The notes: a model not told the origin generated them from the letters alone. A stretch of DNA of 64,000 nucleotides from Comamonadaceae bacterium (GCA_947450765.1 CANFXC010000001.1:1-64000), one strand, 5' to 3'; positions 52,134 through 62,312 are shown, counted from the first letter of the stretch. A program made the numbers and translations.

Positions 52134-52787
52134 ATGAACGATTTAAAGACTCCCGAGCTCACGGTCAGCACGCGTGAACGCATCCTGCAAACGGCTGAGC
52201 AGCTGTTCGCCGAAAAAGGCATAGATGCCGTCAGCCTGCGTGAAATCACCGCCGCTGCCGGCGTCAACATCGCCGCAGTCCACTACCACTTCGGCTCCAA
52301 AAAAGTCGTTCTGGAAGAACTCTTTGCCATCCGGGGCAGGCCCATAGCAGACCGCCGACTGCAGTTGCTCAGCCAGATCCGACGCGATCCACACGGCAAA
52401 CCCGTTCTTGAAGATGTTTTGCGGGCGTTCTTAAAGCCGGCCCTTGAAGCGCCGGCAGATCCGGGCGGCGCTTCATTTGTGTTGTTGCGCGCCCGCTTGG
52501 CGTTTGAGCAAGCTGAGGTCCGGCGAGCGGTCATTGGCAAAGCTTTCGATGTCTCGAATCGCGAGTTTCTGCGCACCCTGCGTGAAGCCTTACCAGAGCT
52601 CAGTGCCGACGACCTGCACTGGCGCTTTCACTTTCTGCTGGGGGCGATGGTCTACACGATGGCGGCGCCGGGCCGGATTGAGTCGATCACGGACGGAGCG
52701 CTCGACACCTCGGACAGCGCGGCAGCGCTGACCAAGCTCGTGTCATTTGCGGCAGCTGGATTCAGAGACACTGCGATCACGGCGTGA
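52134..52787 (+). CDS. TetR family transcriptional regulator
   Basis: RERILQTAEQLFAEKGIDAVSLREITAAAGVNIAAVHYHFGSK. Confidence 0.93.
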   Translation: MNDLKTPELTVSTRERILQTAEQLFAEKGIDAVSLREITAAAGVNIAAVHYHFGSKKVVLEELFAIRGRPIADRRLQLLSQIRRDPHGKPVLEDVLRAFLKPALEAPADPGGASFVLLRARLAFEQAEVRRAVIGKAFDVSNREFLRTLREALPELSADDLHWRFHFLLGAMVYTMAAPGRIESITDGALDTSDSAAALTKLVSFAAAGFRDTAITA

Positions 52788-52820
52788 AACTGTAAGCGCT
52801 GGCTCAACGCTGGGCTGTTT

Positions 52821-53576
52821 CTAGCGCAAGGCATCCCAAAGCAACTTGCTTCCGGTCAGCCCCATGCCCCAGTAGATCAAGCGGTTGAACAACAGTGGAC
52901 TGATGCGTTTGGCCAGGTTAAAGCCCACAAAAACCCCCACGGGCACCAAAGGCAGCAGCACCAATGATGTCGCCATGTTCCGCCCGTCCAACAATCCCAA
53001 ATAAGCGAACGGGAGCCACTTGGACAGATTGATCGCGAAGAAAAAATAAGCCATGGTAGCGGCAAAGTTCAGCGGACTCAAGCGCAAGGGAATCACGTAA
53101 ACGCTGAGCGGCGGCCCCCCTGAGTGCGCGATAAAACTCGTGAAACCTGAGACGGTGGTCAGAATCCGACCGACCCAACGCGCTGGCGGCAAGCTGTCGG
53201 CGCGCGGCGGGAAAACCAAGCGTTGCGCCAGAAAAAGAAGCGTCAAGCCCCCCACAATGCCGGCCACCAGCTGGGCGTCCAGCGACTTGAACAACAGCGC
53301 GCCCAACAGCGTTCCGAGCAGACCGAAAGGAATCAAAAACCGCAGCAGCTTGACGTCGATATTTTTTCGAAAAGCGGCCAGCCCAAGTAAATCAACGAAC
53401 AGCAGCACCGGCATCATGATCGCAGCGGCTTGCGGCACCGACACTGTTAAGGCCATCAGCGGCACCGCCAACGAGCCAATGCCAATACCAAAACCGCTCT
53501 TGCTGATGCCCAACAAGAGCACGGCCGGGACAGCGCACAGGTAAAAAAACGGATCGGTGATGAGGGGCAAGTTCAA
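52821..53576 (-). CDS. TauE/SafE (TSUP) family permease
   Basis: LLGISKSGFGIGIGSLAVPLMAL; multi-TM. Confidence 0.88.
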   Translation of the reverse strand: MNLPLITDPFFYLCAVPAVLLLGISKSGFGIGIGSLAVPLMALTVSVPQAAAIMMPVLLFVDLLGLAAFRKNIDVKLLRFLIPFGLLGTLLGALLFKSLDAQLVAGIVGGLTLLFLAQRLVFPPRADSLPPARWVGRILTTVSGFTSFIAHSGGPPLSVYVIPLRLSPLNFAATMAYFFFAINLSKWLPFAYLGLLDGRNMATSLVLLPLVPVGVFVGFNLAKRISPLLFNRLIYWGMGLTGSKLLWDALR

Positions 53577-53641
53577 AGCTAATAAAGGAACGCAACAATC
53601 AAGCGCCCGATTATCAACCTACCAGCTGTGCCCTGCGTTGT

Positions 53642-54358
53642 TCAAACCGGTACATCCAGACCCAGATAGGCTTTCTGGATTTCAGGCCGCGTCAGCAACT
53701 CACTGGCCAAGCCTTCTGCCACGATGCGCCCTTCCTCCATCACATAAGCACGGTGCGCCAGCGCCATCGCCATGGCGACGTTTTGCTCGACCAGCAGCAC
53801 CGACGTTCCCTGCGCATTGATCTGGCGAATGGCGCCAAACATGTCCAGCACAATGGCCGGTGCCAAGCCTAGTGAAGGCTCGTCCATCAACAGCAAACCG
53901 GGCCTAGCCATCAAGGCGCGACCAATCGCCACCATCTGTTGCTGGCCGCCAGAGAGCGCACCTGCCGGACTTTGCAGCTTGACCTTGAGAGCCGGAAACA
54001 GCGACAAGACGTACTCGAGCGACTCTTGCCGTTTGGCTTTGGCCGGCGCGATGAAACTACCCAATTCCAAGTTGTCATAAACCGTCATCTGTGTAAACAA
54101 ACGTCGACCTTCGGGAACGATGGCGATACCGGCCTCGCAAAATCGGTGGCTCTCTAACTGCGTGATGTCGCGACCATTGAAACTCAGCGTGCCACCACGC
54201 ACGCGATGCATACCTGCAATCGCGTTGATCAGCGTGGTTTTACCTGCCCCGTTGGGGCCGACCACGCAGACCATCTCGCCCGTTTTCACTTCAAGGCTGA
54301 CGCCCCACAAAGCCGGGGCTGCGCCGTAATTGACCAAAATATTGTTGACTTCAAGCAT
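53642..54358 (-). CDS. LivF-type ABC transporter ATP-binding protein
   Basis: VGPNGAGKTTLINAI, LSGGQQQMVAIGRALM, LLMDEPSLGLAP. Confidence 0.93.
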   Translation of the reverse strand: MLEVNNILVNYGAAPALWGVSLEVKTGEMVCVVGPNGAGKTTLINAIAGMHRVRGGTLSFNGRDITQLESHRFCEAGIAIVPEGRRLFTQMTVYDNLELGSFIAPAKAKRQESLEYVLSLFPALKVKLQSPAGALSGGQQQMVAIGRALMARPGLLLMDEPSLGLAPAIVLDMFGAIRQINAQGTSVLLVEQNVAMAMALAHRAYVMEEGRIVAEGLASELLTRPEIQKAYLGLDVPV

Positions 54359-56117
54359 GTGGCGTTCCCAGGTAAGCGCTGACGACTTCAGGATTGCGCA
54401 TGACATCGTGGGCTGATCCAATGGCGATCAACTGGCCATGGTTAAGCACCGCCACGCGGTCGGCCAGCGCCATCACCGCACGCATCACATGCTCGACAAA
54501 AACGATGGTTGCGCCACGGTTACGGATCTTGCGAATCAATTCAATCGCCTCATTGATCTCGCCCGGCGTCAGGCCCGACAGCACCTCGTCGAGCAAGACC
54601 AGACGCGGTCTGGAAGCCAGTGCACGCGTCAACTCCAAAAACTTGCGCTGATGCAAATTCAGGTCATCGGGCAAAGCATTCGCCTTGTCCTTGAGGCCGG
54701 TGAATTCCAACCAGGTCCAGGCCTCATGTGTGGCTTGACGCTGATCCAATGCAGCACCGCCAAACATGGCGACCAGCGCCACGTTTTGCAACACGCTCAT
54801 GTGCGCAAAGGGCCGAGGGATTTGGTAGGTGCGCGCGATGCCAGCTTGCGCGATACGGTGTGCAGGCAAGCCCGCGAGTTGCTGACCTGCAAAGAAAATA
54901 CGACCGCCGCTGGTCGGGTAATGACCACTCACCACATTGATGAAGGTCGACTTGCCAGAGCCGTTGGGGCCGAGCAGTCCGAGAATTTCCCCTTCGTGAA
55001 CCTGCAAACTGACCCTGTCGAGCGCCTGCACACCTTTGAACGCTTTAGACAGATCGCGCACGTCCAGCAAGATCTTGGGGGCGGCAGCCGGTTCGCTGAC
55101 TTTGGGGGTCGCTTGAGCTGAAACATCCGTTGGCAGCTCGGGCAAAGTATCCCTTGGAGGGGTGACCTCGGCCAGACCTTGCTTTGCCGCACGGCGCTTG
55201 AAAAAGTAACCCAAGATACCGTTCGGCATGAAGAGAATCACCACGATCAAAATCACACCCACGGCGGCCTTGCCTGCCAACGGATGGTTGCCGGCGGTGA
55301 AGAAATACAGCAGGCAAGTGATGACCGTCGCACCGACCGCCGGACCGGCCCAATGCCGCGTACCACCCAACACACTCATCAGCACCACGGTCAGTGGCAC
55401 GACGATGGTGAAGGTCTCGCCAGCCGTCACATAAGACACAAAAAGCGCGTGAATGCCGCCGGCCAATCCCGCCAGCGCAGACGACAAACCAAAAGCCAAT
55501 AGCTTGTAGCGAAAGGTCGGTACGCCCATGACTTCGGCCGCATCTTCGTCGTCATGAATGGCAAACAGACCGACACCCAGTTTGGACGACTGCACCTTGT
55601 AAGCGATCAACAGCGTCAACACCGCAGCGACCAGCGCCATCAAATAAATGGACGCCGAAGCCGTTGGACCGATGGCCGGCACCGGCGTCGCATTCAGGGA
55701 AATGCCGGGTCCGCCATCGATGCGGGTATTCAACACAATCGTGCCTACCACAAAAGTGATAGCCAGCGTCAGCAGCGCAAACAACTCACCCCGCACTGCT
55801 TTCACCCGGAACACCACGGCCCCCAAAGCCAGTCCGAGCAGCGCAGCCAACAGGGCCGCAGCAGGCAAGGTCCACAAAAATGGCCAGTTCAGATTGGCCG
55901 CCAGACCGGCAGAGGTGTACATGCCCACGCCAAAAAAGGCACCATGACCAAATGAAAAATAACCCGAGTAGCCCGACAGAATGTTCCAAGACAAAGCCAG
56001 GATCATCCAGTGACAGATCAGGTAAAGAAAGGATTCATAGAAAGCGGGCAAACCGAGCCAAGGCACGCTCGCAAGCGTCGCTCCGGCAGCCAAAATGCCG
56101 ATGACTGTTTTATTCAT
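54351..56117 (-). CDS. Fused LivM-type permease / LivG-type ATP-binding protein
   Basis: 588 aa: N-terminal multi-TM permease (SGYSGYFSFGHGAFFGVG) then ATPase (LLGPNGSGKSTFINVVSGHY). Confidence 0.93.
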   Translation of the reverse strand: MNKTVIGILAAGATLASVPWLGLPAFYESFLYLICHWMILALSWNILSGYSGYFSFGHGAFFGVGMYTSAGLAANLNWPFLWTLPAAALLAALLGLALGAVVFRVKAVRGELFALLTLAITFVVGTIVLNTRIDGGPGISLNATPVPAIGPTASASIYLMALVAAVLTLLIAYKVQSSKLGVGLFAIHDDEDAAEVMGVPTFRYKLLAFGLSSALAGLAGGIHALFVSYVTAGETFTIVVPLTVVLMSVLGGTRHWAGPAVGATVITCLLYFFTAGNHPLAGKAAVGVILIVVILFMPNGILGYFFKRRAAKQGLAEVTPPRDTLPELPTDVSAQATPKVSEPAAAPKILLDVRDLSKAFKGVQALDRVSLQVHEGEILGLLGPNGSGKSTFINVVSGHYPTSGGRIFFAGQQLAGLPAHRIAQAGIARTYQIPRPFAHMSVLQNVALVAMFGGAALDQRQATHEAWTWLEFTGLKDKANALPDDLNLHQRKFLELTRALASRPRLVLLDEVLSGLTPGEINEAIELIRKIRNRGATIVFVEHVMRAVMALADRVAVLNHGQLIAIGSAHDVMRNPEVVSAYLGTPHA

Positions 56118-56120
56118 TTT

Positions 56121-56978
56121 TCAGATCTTTCCGGGGCGCAGCAACAGCATCAAGATCAGCAACGAAAAAGACACGATAGGCGCCCACGAAGGCGAAGCCA
56201 CAGCCATGGTGATGGCCTCACTGACACCAATGATGATGCCCGCCACCAAGGGACCGATGGCACTGCCCAGACCACCCAACATCACCGCAGCGAAGATCAC
56301 ACCGATCCATGCAAAAATTTGCGAAGGCGTCAGTGTGAAAGTCAGCGCCAGACAAATGCCAGCGACTGCCGCCAATGCGGCACAAACGCCGGCCAGCATC
56401 AGCGACATGCCCTTTTGGTTGATGCCAAAAGCAGCGGCAATCTGGCCGTCTTCAGCCATCGCCCGCAGCGCCTTGCCGATGTCCGTGTAGCGCATGCCCG
56501 CCCAAATCATGAACGCGATAGAGACAGACAACACCAGCGTGACCAGTTCGGGCACCGGAATATAAAGCGATCCGACGGTGAATTTCATATCGTTGTAATG
56601 CGTTTCAAGCCGCCGGTAATCGGCCGTCCACACCGCCTGAATACCGCTTTCAATCACCACCGCAATACCGAAGGTCACCAGCAGTGAATTAAAAGGCGAT
56701 ATCTGAAATCGGGCCAACATCCACTGCATACCCACACCGATCAGAAAAAACAGTGGCGGCAATATCAGCAGCCCCAACAAGGGATCCACATGCCACACCG
56801 TGGCCATGTGAAAGCTCAAGTAAGCCGCCAGAAACACCAGCCCAAAATGGGACAGGTTGATCTGCCGCAGCAGACCCCAAGTCAGACCCAAGCCGAGCCC
56901 GATCAGACCGTAGAGACCGCCGATGAAAATCCCCGAGAGGATAGATTGCGCCAATAAATTAAAACTCGGGAAACTCAT
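56121..56978 (-). CDS. LivH-type ABC transporter permease
   Basis: GLYGLIGLGLGLTWGLLRQINLSHFGLVFLAAYLS. Confidence 0.92.
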   Translation of the reverse strand: MSFPSFNLLAQSILSGIFIGGLYGLIGLGLGLTWGLLRQINLSHFGLVFLAAYLSFHMATVWHVDPLLGLLILPPLFFLIGVGMQWMLARFQISPFNSLLVTFGIAVVIESGIQAVWTADYRRLETHYNDMKFTVGSLYIPVPELVTLVLSVSIAFMIWAGMRYTDIGKALRAMAEDGQIAAAFGINQKGMSLMLAGVCAALAAVAGICLALTFTLTPSQIFAWIGVIFAAVMLGGLGSAIGPLVAGIIIGVSEAITMAVASPSWAPIVSFSLLILMLLLRPGKI

Positions 56979-56996
56979 CTGCAGCCCCTTTCCTGA

Positions 56997-58199
56997 TTAC
57001 TTGATTTGGAGCTTGACGCCGGGCGGTGCGAACTGCGGCGGGTAGACCACAGCCCACTTGCCGTTTTGCACCTGCTTGATCTTCATCAGGTCGTCACCGT
57101 AATTGCCGGGGCCGTCAAAACGCAGACGACCATGAATGGTGTCCACGCGGTTCTTGCGCAGCCACGCCGCAATGGCTTTGTCGTCAAGGCTGTTGGCACC
57201 GCGCACACCAGCTTCCAGAATTTGCCACGCTGAGTACGATGCGGCGGCTTGAACCTCAACGCTGGTGTCAGGCAGGTTCAATTTGGCCGCACGCTCGTTG
57301 AAGACCTTGACGAACTGGGCGGCCGTCGGGTTGTTGGTGAACGGCGCGTGTTCTTCAAAAATCGTCACGGCCAGCGCGTTGTTGCCGTCCGCAGCTTTGC
57401 TCATCGGACCTGGCGCCGGGTAGAGGTGAAAGTGCAGCGGCGGGGTGTAATCAATTTTCTTCATGGCATCGAGCAGCATGTTGCCTTCAAGGCCGATGTC
57501 ACCCATCCAGACCAGATCAGGCTTAGCGTCTTTCACGCGTGCAGCAATGGGTCCGAAATCCCGGTTACCAAAGTCCCATTCCAAAAACAGAACTTCGGTC
57601 AGACCGCGTTTTTTAGCCACTTCACGACCGCCCAGCGACATGAAGTGAATTGAAGGGAACTTACTGGTGACGATGGCGATTGTCTTAGGAGGCTTTGGCG
57701 ATGCCGCCAGCGCATCAAACAGCGTGTTGGGCACGGTAGTGCCAGGGTCAGCACCAATCGACCAGGCCGGAAACTGCATGTCGTACTTGGCCAAAGAAGG
57801 AATGCCGAAGGTGTGGTGGACCAGCACCTTGTTGTAGCGTTGAGCCACACCCATGGCCGACAAAATGGCACCCGTGGCGTAAGGTCCCATCAACAAGTCG
57901 ACTTTGTCAGACGTCACCAACTGCTCATACAGCGTACGCGCCAACTCAGGCTTGGACTGATCGTCCTTCACCGTCCATTCGACCTTGCGGCCGAGCAAAC
58001 CACCGCGGGCGTTGAGCTGCTCGATATAAATTTCGCCCACCAGCTTGTGCGTCAAGGCGGTTGATGACAAAGGGCCGGTCAGCGCCAGCGTGCTGCCAAT
58101 CCGTATCGGACCAGGCGCCTGCGCTTGCGCGGCACCCGCCCATGCCAACGCTGCACCCACCGCCGTCACGGCGGACAATTTTCTTCTTGTCATTTTCAT
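56997..58199 (-). CDS. ABC transporter substrate-binding protein (LivK-like)
   Basis: PIRIGSTLALTGPLSSTALTHKLVGEIYIEQLNARGGLLGRKVEWTVKDDQS. Confidence 0.92.
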   Translation of the reverse strand: MKMTRRKLSAVTAVGAALAWAGAAQAQAPGPIRIGSTLALTGPLSSTALTHKLVGEIYIEQLNARGGLLGRKVEWTVKDDQSKPELARTLYEQLVTSDKVDLLMGPYATGAILSAMGVAQRYNKVLVHHTFGIPSLAKYDMQFPAWSIGADPGTTVPNTLFDALAASPKPPKTIAIVTSKFPSIHFMSLGGREVAKKRGLTEVLFLEWDFGNRDFGPIAARVKDAKPDLVWMGDIGLEGNMLLDAMKKIDYTPPLHFHLYPAPGPMSKAADGNNALAVTIFEEHAPFTNNPTAAQFVKVFNERAAKLNLPDTSVEVQAAASYSAWQILEAGVRGANSLDDKAIAAWLRKNRVDTIHGRLRFDGPGNYGDDLMKIKQVQNGKWAVVYPPQFAPPGVKLQIK

Positions 58200-58256
58200 G
58201 GTTTGTCTCCTGTTTATTTATAAGTTGGAACGCGGAAAAACGAATTCGAAAAAATC

Positions 58257-59246
58257 TCAGTCGACCTGCGCACCAGAGCGCTTGACCAAGTCGGCCCATT
58301 TGGTGATTTCAGTCCGCCCGAAGCTGACCAGTTCGTCGGACTTCATATTGCGCAATTCAAGGCCTTGAGCACCGAGTTTGGAGGTGACCTCCGGGCTGGC
58401 CATAGCCTGTGCAGCGGCCTCTCTGAGGCGAGCCAACACCGGCGCTGGTGTCGCGGCAGGGGCATACATCATGAACCAAGCCACCAAGTCAAAGTCGGTC
58501 ACGCCTTGCTCCAACAAAGTCGGCACATCAGGGGCGGCAGTACTGCGTTTGGCGCTGGACGCACCGAGCGCACGCAGCTTGCCCGACTTGATGTGCGGCA
58601 GCACGGCCGCCGGGTGATAGAACATGAATTGCACCTGCCCGCCCATCACATCGGTCAAGGCCAGACCGCCTTCTTTGTAGGGGGCATGAACCATGTCACC
58701 GCCAATGCGGGCTTTCAACAGTTCGCCCGCCAGATGCCCTGACGTGCCGTTGCCCGCAGATGCATAGCTCACCTTGCTGCCTGGACGGTTCGCCAGCACG
58801 GCCAAATCTTTCACCGTCTTCAGCTGCGAATTGGCGGCGACCACCAGCAAGGTCGGCGTGTAACCGGCAAACGCCACTGGTGCAAAGTCCTTCAGCGGGT
58901 CGTAGGGCAGCTTCTTGAACAGCGTGGCGTTGATCGCGTGCGTACCAACCGTTCCCATGACGATGGTGTAGCCATCTGCCGGCCCTTTGGCCACCAGGTC
59001 TGAGCCAATGACACCACCAGCACCCGCACGGTTTTCAACCACCACAGGCTGCCCCAGTGGTTTGCTCAAACCTTCTGCGATCACGCGCGAAATGATGTCG
59101 GTGGTCGTACCGGCGCCGAAAGGAACAATCAGCTTGATAGGGCGCAGCGGGTAGTCTTGCGCTTGCGCAAGAAGCACACTAAAACCTAGGCTGACAGCGG
59201 TTAAAAGTCTGGCGGCCAGTGCACGGCCGTTGGCGCTTGAACTCAT
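58257..59246 (-). CDS. Bug/TctC family substrate-binding protein
   Basis: YPLRPIKLIVPFGAGTTTDIISRVIAEGLSKPLGQPVVVENRAGAGGVIG. Confidence 0.93.
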   Translation of the reverse strand: MSSSANGRALAARLLTAVSLGFSVLLAQAQDYPLRPIKLIVPFGAGTTTDIISRVIAEGLSKPLGQPVVVENRAGAGGVIGSDLVAKGPADGYTIVMGTVGTHAINATLFKKLPYDPLKDFAPVAFAGYTPTLLVVAANSQLKTVKDLAVLANRPGSKVSYASAGNGTSGHLAGELLKARIGGDMVHAPYKEGGLALTDVMGGQVQFMFYHPAAVLPHIKSGKLRALGASSAKRSTAAPDVPTLLEQGVTDFDLVAWFMMYAPAATPAPVLARLREAAAQAMASPEVTSKLGAQGLELRNMKSDELVSFGRTEITKWADLVKRSGAQVD

Positions 59247-60421
59247 GCTTTGCTTTCGTTGGCAGTAGGCGTTTTCTGGTAAGCCGCGCGAGCAGCCCAG
59301 CCGCGCGCAAACTCGGCGTTGTGCTGACCTAGCAGCGGCGGTGCGGTGACGTCGAGTGCACGCTCGCCGTCAAAGGACACCGGCGAGCGCACAGTCTTGA
59401 AGGTGCCGGCCACCGGGTGCGGCGCCTCGACAAACAACTGCAGGTGCTCTGCCTGCGGGTCTTGCGGCACCTCGGCGGTGGTGTAGACCGGTGCATGCGG
59501 CACATCTTCGGCCGCCAGACGGGCGCACCACTCAGCCCGCGTCCGCAGCTTGAAGATGGCGGCCAACACATGCATCAGTGCTTCCTGATTCTCGATACGC
59601 GCTTGCCGCGTGGCAAAGCGCGGGTCTTCGAAAATATCGTGACGCTCCATCACGGTGGCCAGACCTTGCCAGAATTTTGGCGGCGAAGACATGTGCAGCG
59701 CCAACCACAGGTTGTCGCTGCACTGCATCACATACGACTGCGACACGCTGGGCCGGCTGAACGGGCCCATGACTTCATCGGCTGAAAACAAATGCGTGAA
59801 CGCGTCCAGGTTGAAGTGGGTCATGGCCTCCATCATGGACACCTCGACCTTGCGGCCGATGCCGGTGGCATGTCTTTCGTGCAAAGCGCCCAGCACACCG
59901 TAGGCCGCGTAAAACCCGGTCAATGCATCGGCCAGCGCCGGGCCCACCACGCGCGGATTTTCCGGGTTGATCAACAGCCCCAGAAATCCGCTAACAGCTT
60001 GCGCCACGGTGTCATAACTCGGCCGCCCCGCATACGGACCGGTCGGCCCAAAACCGCTGATAGCGCAATAAATCAAACGCGGATTGATCTTTTGCAAGCG
60101 CTCTTGTCCCGCCCCAATCTGCTCGGCCACGCCAGGCCGAAAGTTCTGGATGTAGACATCGGCTTCACGGATCAAATCATCAAAACGCGCCAAGTCTGCC
60201 GCGTCTTTGGTGTTCAGCGTGATGCTGCGTTTGTTGCGGTTGTAGGTCTGAAAGTGCGGGCTGTACAACTCGCCTTTGAAGGCCCGGAACGGGTCGCCCG
60301 TGACCGGCAGTTCAACCTTGACGACATCAGCACCCAAGTCAGCCAGCAGCATAGAGGCCGCGGGCCCCGTGATGAAGGTGCCGTGCTCGACCACCTTGAC
60401 GTTGGCGAGAACATTGGCCAT
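59243..60421 (-). CDS. CaiB/BaiF family CoA-transferase
   Basis: LANVKVVEHGTFITGPAASMLLADLGADVVKVE; RSITLNTKD. Confidence 0.93.
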   Translation of the reverse strand: MANVLANVKVVEHGTFITGPAASMLLADLGADVVKVELPVTGDPFRAFKGELYSPHFQTYNRNKRSITLNTKDAADLARFDDLIREADVYIQNFRPGVAEQIGAGQERLQKINPRLIYCAISGFGPTGPYAGRPSYDTVAQAVSGFLGLLINPENPRVVGPALADALTGFYAAYGVLGALHERHATGIGRKVEVSMMEAMTHFNLDAFTHLFSADEVMGPFSRPSVSQSYVMQCSDNLWLALHMSSPPKFWQGLATVMERHDIFEDPRFATRQARIENQEALMHVLAAIFKLRTRAEWCARLAAEDVPHAPVYTTAEVPQDPQAEHLQLFVEAPHPVAGTFKTVRSPVSFDGERALDVTAPPLLGQHNAEFARGWAARAAYQKTPTANESKA

Positions 60422-60427
60422 AACTCG

Positions 60428-61225
60428 TCAGCCCGCTGTCGGCATGTCGCCGGTGTACTGCAGGCCTTGCGTGGCTTGGTACGACAACGCAAAGCCAATC
60501 GGGTCTTCCAACTCTTCATTCAGGTGTGCGATCAGACTGGCCGTGCGCGCCAGCATTGGCACGCCTTTGAGTGCATTGACCGGAAAACCCACGCCCAGCA
60601 GTACAGCCGGAATCGCACCGGAAACATTCAGCTTGAGTTCTTTTCCAACGACCTCGGGAATGACGGCCTCCACTATTTTTGCAATTTCAACATAGCGCTG
60701 GCCCGCACCGGCCTCGGCTGAAACTTCAAACAACCGGCCGACGCGCGGATCGCGTTGCTTGTGTTCGGGATGACCGTAACCTGCAATTGGCAATTTACGG
60801 GAGCGCAAATCAGCCACCACCGCACGTGCCGCTGCATGCAAATCACCAGCGTGCTTTTCAGCTTCTTTTTCTACCGCCAAATACAAGCGTCCAGCCGTTT
60901 CCGAAGCGCCCAAGATCACCGAACCGGAACCCAGCAGACCCGCAGCCACAGCGCCCTGCATCGCATCAGGTGCAGCCGCTAGCGTCATACGGGCCGCTTG
61001 CACGCTGGGCACCAAACCGTGCTCGGCAATCGCCACCAAGGTGGCATTCAGCACCGCACTGGTGGCAGCGTCAGCGCGGCGACCCGTGACCAACAAGAAG
61101 AAGTAATCACCAAAATTAATGTGCCCGATCAGGTCCCGGGACAAGTCCGCGCCGCGCACCACGATGGTGTCGGCGTTCGAGGTGCAAATAGCGGAGCGGG
61201 GCTGTGTGGCCTTGCCAATTTTCAA
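60428..61225 (-). CDS. Citryl-CoA lyase-like protein (citrate synthase fold)
   Basis: GYGHPEHKQRDPRVGRLFEVS; citrate-synthase-like C-terminus. Probable TTG start at 61225 after CAGGAG. Confidence 0.82.
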   Translation of the reverse strand: MKIGKATQPRSAICTSNADTIVVRGADLSRDLIGHINFGDYFFLLVTGRRADAATSAVLNATLVAIAEHGLVPSVQAARMTLAAAPDAMQGAVAAGLLGSGSVILGASETAGRLYLAVEKEAEKHAGDLHAAARAVVADLRSRKLPIAGYGHPEHKQRDPRVGRLFEVSAEAGAGQRYVEIAKIVEAVIPEVVGKELKLNVSGAIPAVLLGVGFPVNALKGVPMLARTASLIAHLNEELEDPIGFALSYQATQGLQYTGDMPTAG

Positions 61226-61256
61226 AATGAAACTCCTGAGATGGAATGGAAAATGC

Positions 61257-62153
61257 TCAAGCCGAGGGCACGAGCTTGAAGTCGTAATACGCCGTATGAA
61301 AAGGCGTGCCCATGACGCGACCATCCGGCGCCGTGCCAGCCGGATGCGCTTGAAAGTCAACGATCAGGCTGTTGCGCACGCCGAAGACCGCATCAGAATC
61401 TAGGAACGGGCTGTCAGACACAAACAGGTGCGTGATCAGACGTTCATAGCCGGGAGCGCTGAGCATGGTGTGCATGTGGCCGGGCCGGTTCGGGTGACGA
61501 CCCATACGGCGCAACATGCCGCCGACCGGACCGTCGTCCGGCACCGGGTAGTAAGCTGGCTTGATTGACCAAAAGCGGTAGTTGCCGTCCGCATCGGTGT
61601 GAAAGCGCGCGCGCAGGGCCATCGGCGCATCAGGCCCTTTTTGCAAATCGTAAAAGCCATCACCGTCACCTGACCAGACGTCAAGCGTGCAATTGGCGAT
61701 CGGCTGGCCAGCAGTGTCGGTGACACGGCCGTGGTAATAAGCCGGTGTGCCCGAGCTAACGCCGGTGATGTCAGAACCCAAAGCCAGTTCGGGTGCACCT
61801 TCCCAGAAAAACGGGCCGAGCACTGTGGCTTCAGTGGCCTTCAGCGCGGTCGGCTTGGCCTTTAGCGCGGCAGCCGCACCCTTGGCTTGCTCGATGCCGA
61901 CCACCGCCATGGAGACACCCAGCGTATCTGACAGCAAGATGAATTCTTGGCGTTTCTCGTCGCACATCTGACCAGCGGCCGTCAAAAATTCAATCGTCCC
62001 CATCCATTCGTCAGGCGTCAGCTGGACCTCCTGCACGAAAGAGTGGACGTGTTTGACAAGCGATGTCATGACCTGCTTGAAGCGCGGGTCCTTGCACTCC
62101 GTCATGCGCTCAATCACCGCTTGCGCCAAGTCTTTAACTTCAAGTTCAGCCAT
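61257..62153 (-). CDS. Intradiol ring-cleavage dioxygenase (hydroxyquinol 1,2-dioxygenase-like)
   Basis: ATVLGPFFWEGAPE, YYHGRVTDTAGQPIANCTLDVWSGDGDGFYD, PNRPGHMHTMLSAPGYERLITHLF. Confidence 0.92.
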   Translation of the reverse strand: MAELEVKDLAQAVIERMTECKDPRFKQVMTSLVKHVHSFVQEVQLTPDEWMGTIEFLTAAGQMCDEKRQEFILLSDTLGVSMAVVGIEQAKGAAAALKAKPTALKATEATVLGPFFWEGAPELALGSDITGVSSGTPAYYHGRVTDTAGQPIANCTLDVWSGDGDGFYDLQKGPDAPMALRARFHTDADGNYRFWSIKPAYYPVPDDGPVGGMLRRMGRHPNRPGHMHTMLSAPGYERLITHLFVSDSPFLDSDAVFGVRNSLIVDFQAHPAGTAPDGRVMGTPFHTAYYDFKLVPSA

Positions 62154-62260
62154 GCCTTGTCTCCGTTTATTAATCGCCTCTTTTTGTTAGGCGTATCTAC
62201 TGCATCAGCCCTGCAGTTTAGGCAGTCATACTCACGACTGGAAGTGATTAATTTTCACCG

Positions 62261-62285
62261 TTATGATCGATGCCATCGATGATAA
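62261..62285. promoter_or_regulatory. 25-bp dyad, candidate LysR operator
   Basis: TTAT-g-ATCGATG-c-CATCGAT-g-ATAA between divergent dioxygenase and lysR genes. Confidence 0.65.
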
Positions 62286-62312
62286 ATTCGACAAATGACC
62301 GAGGGTTTTCCC

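Noticed and set aside
59792-60721. 309-aa plus-strand ORF
   Set aside because: Antisense to CaiB/BaiF and lyase genes; no recognisable domain
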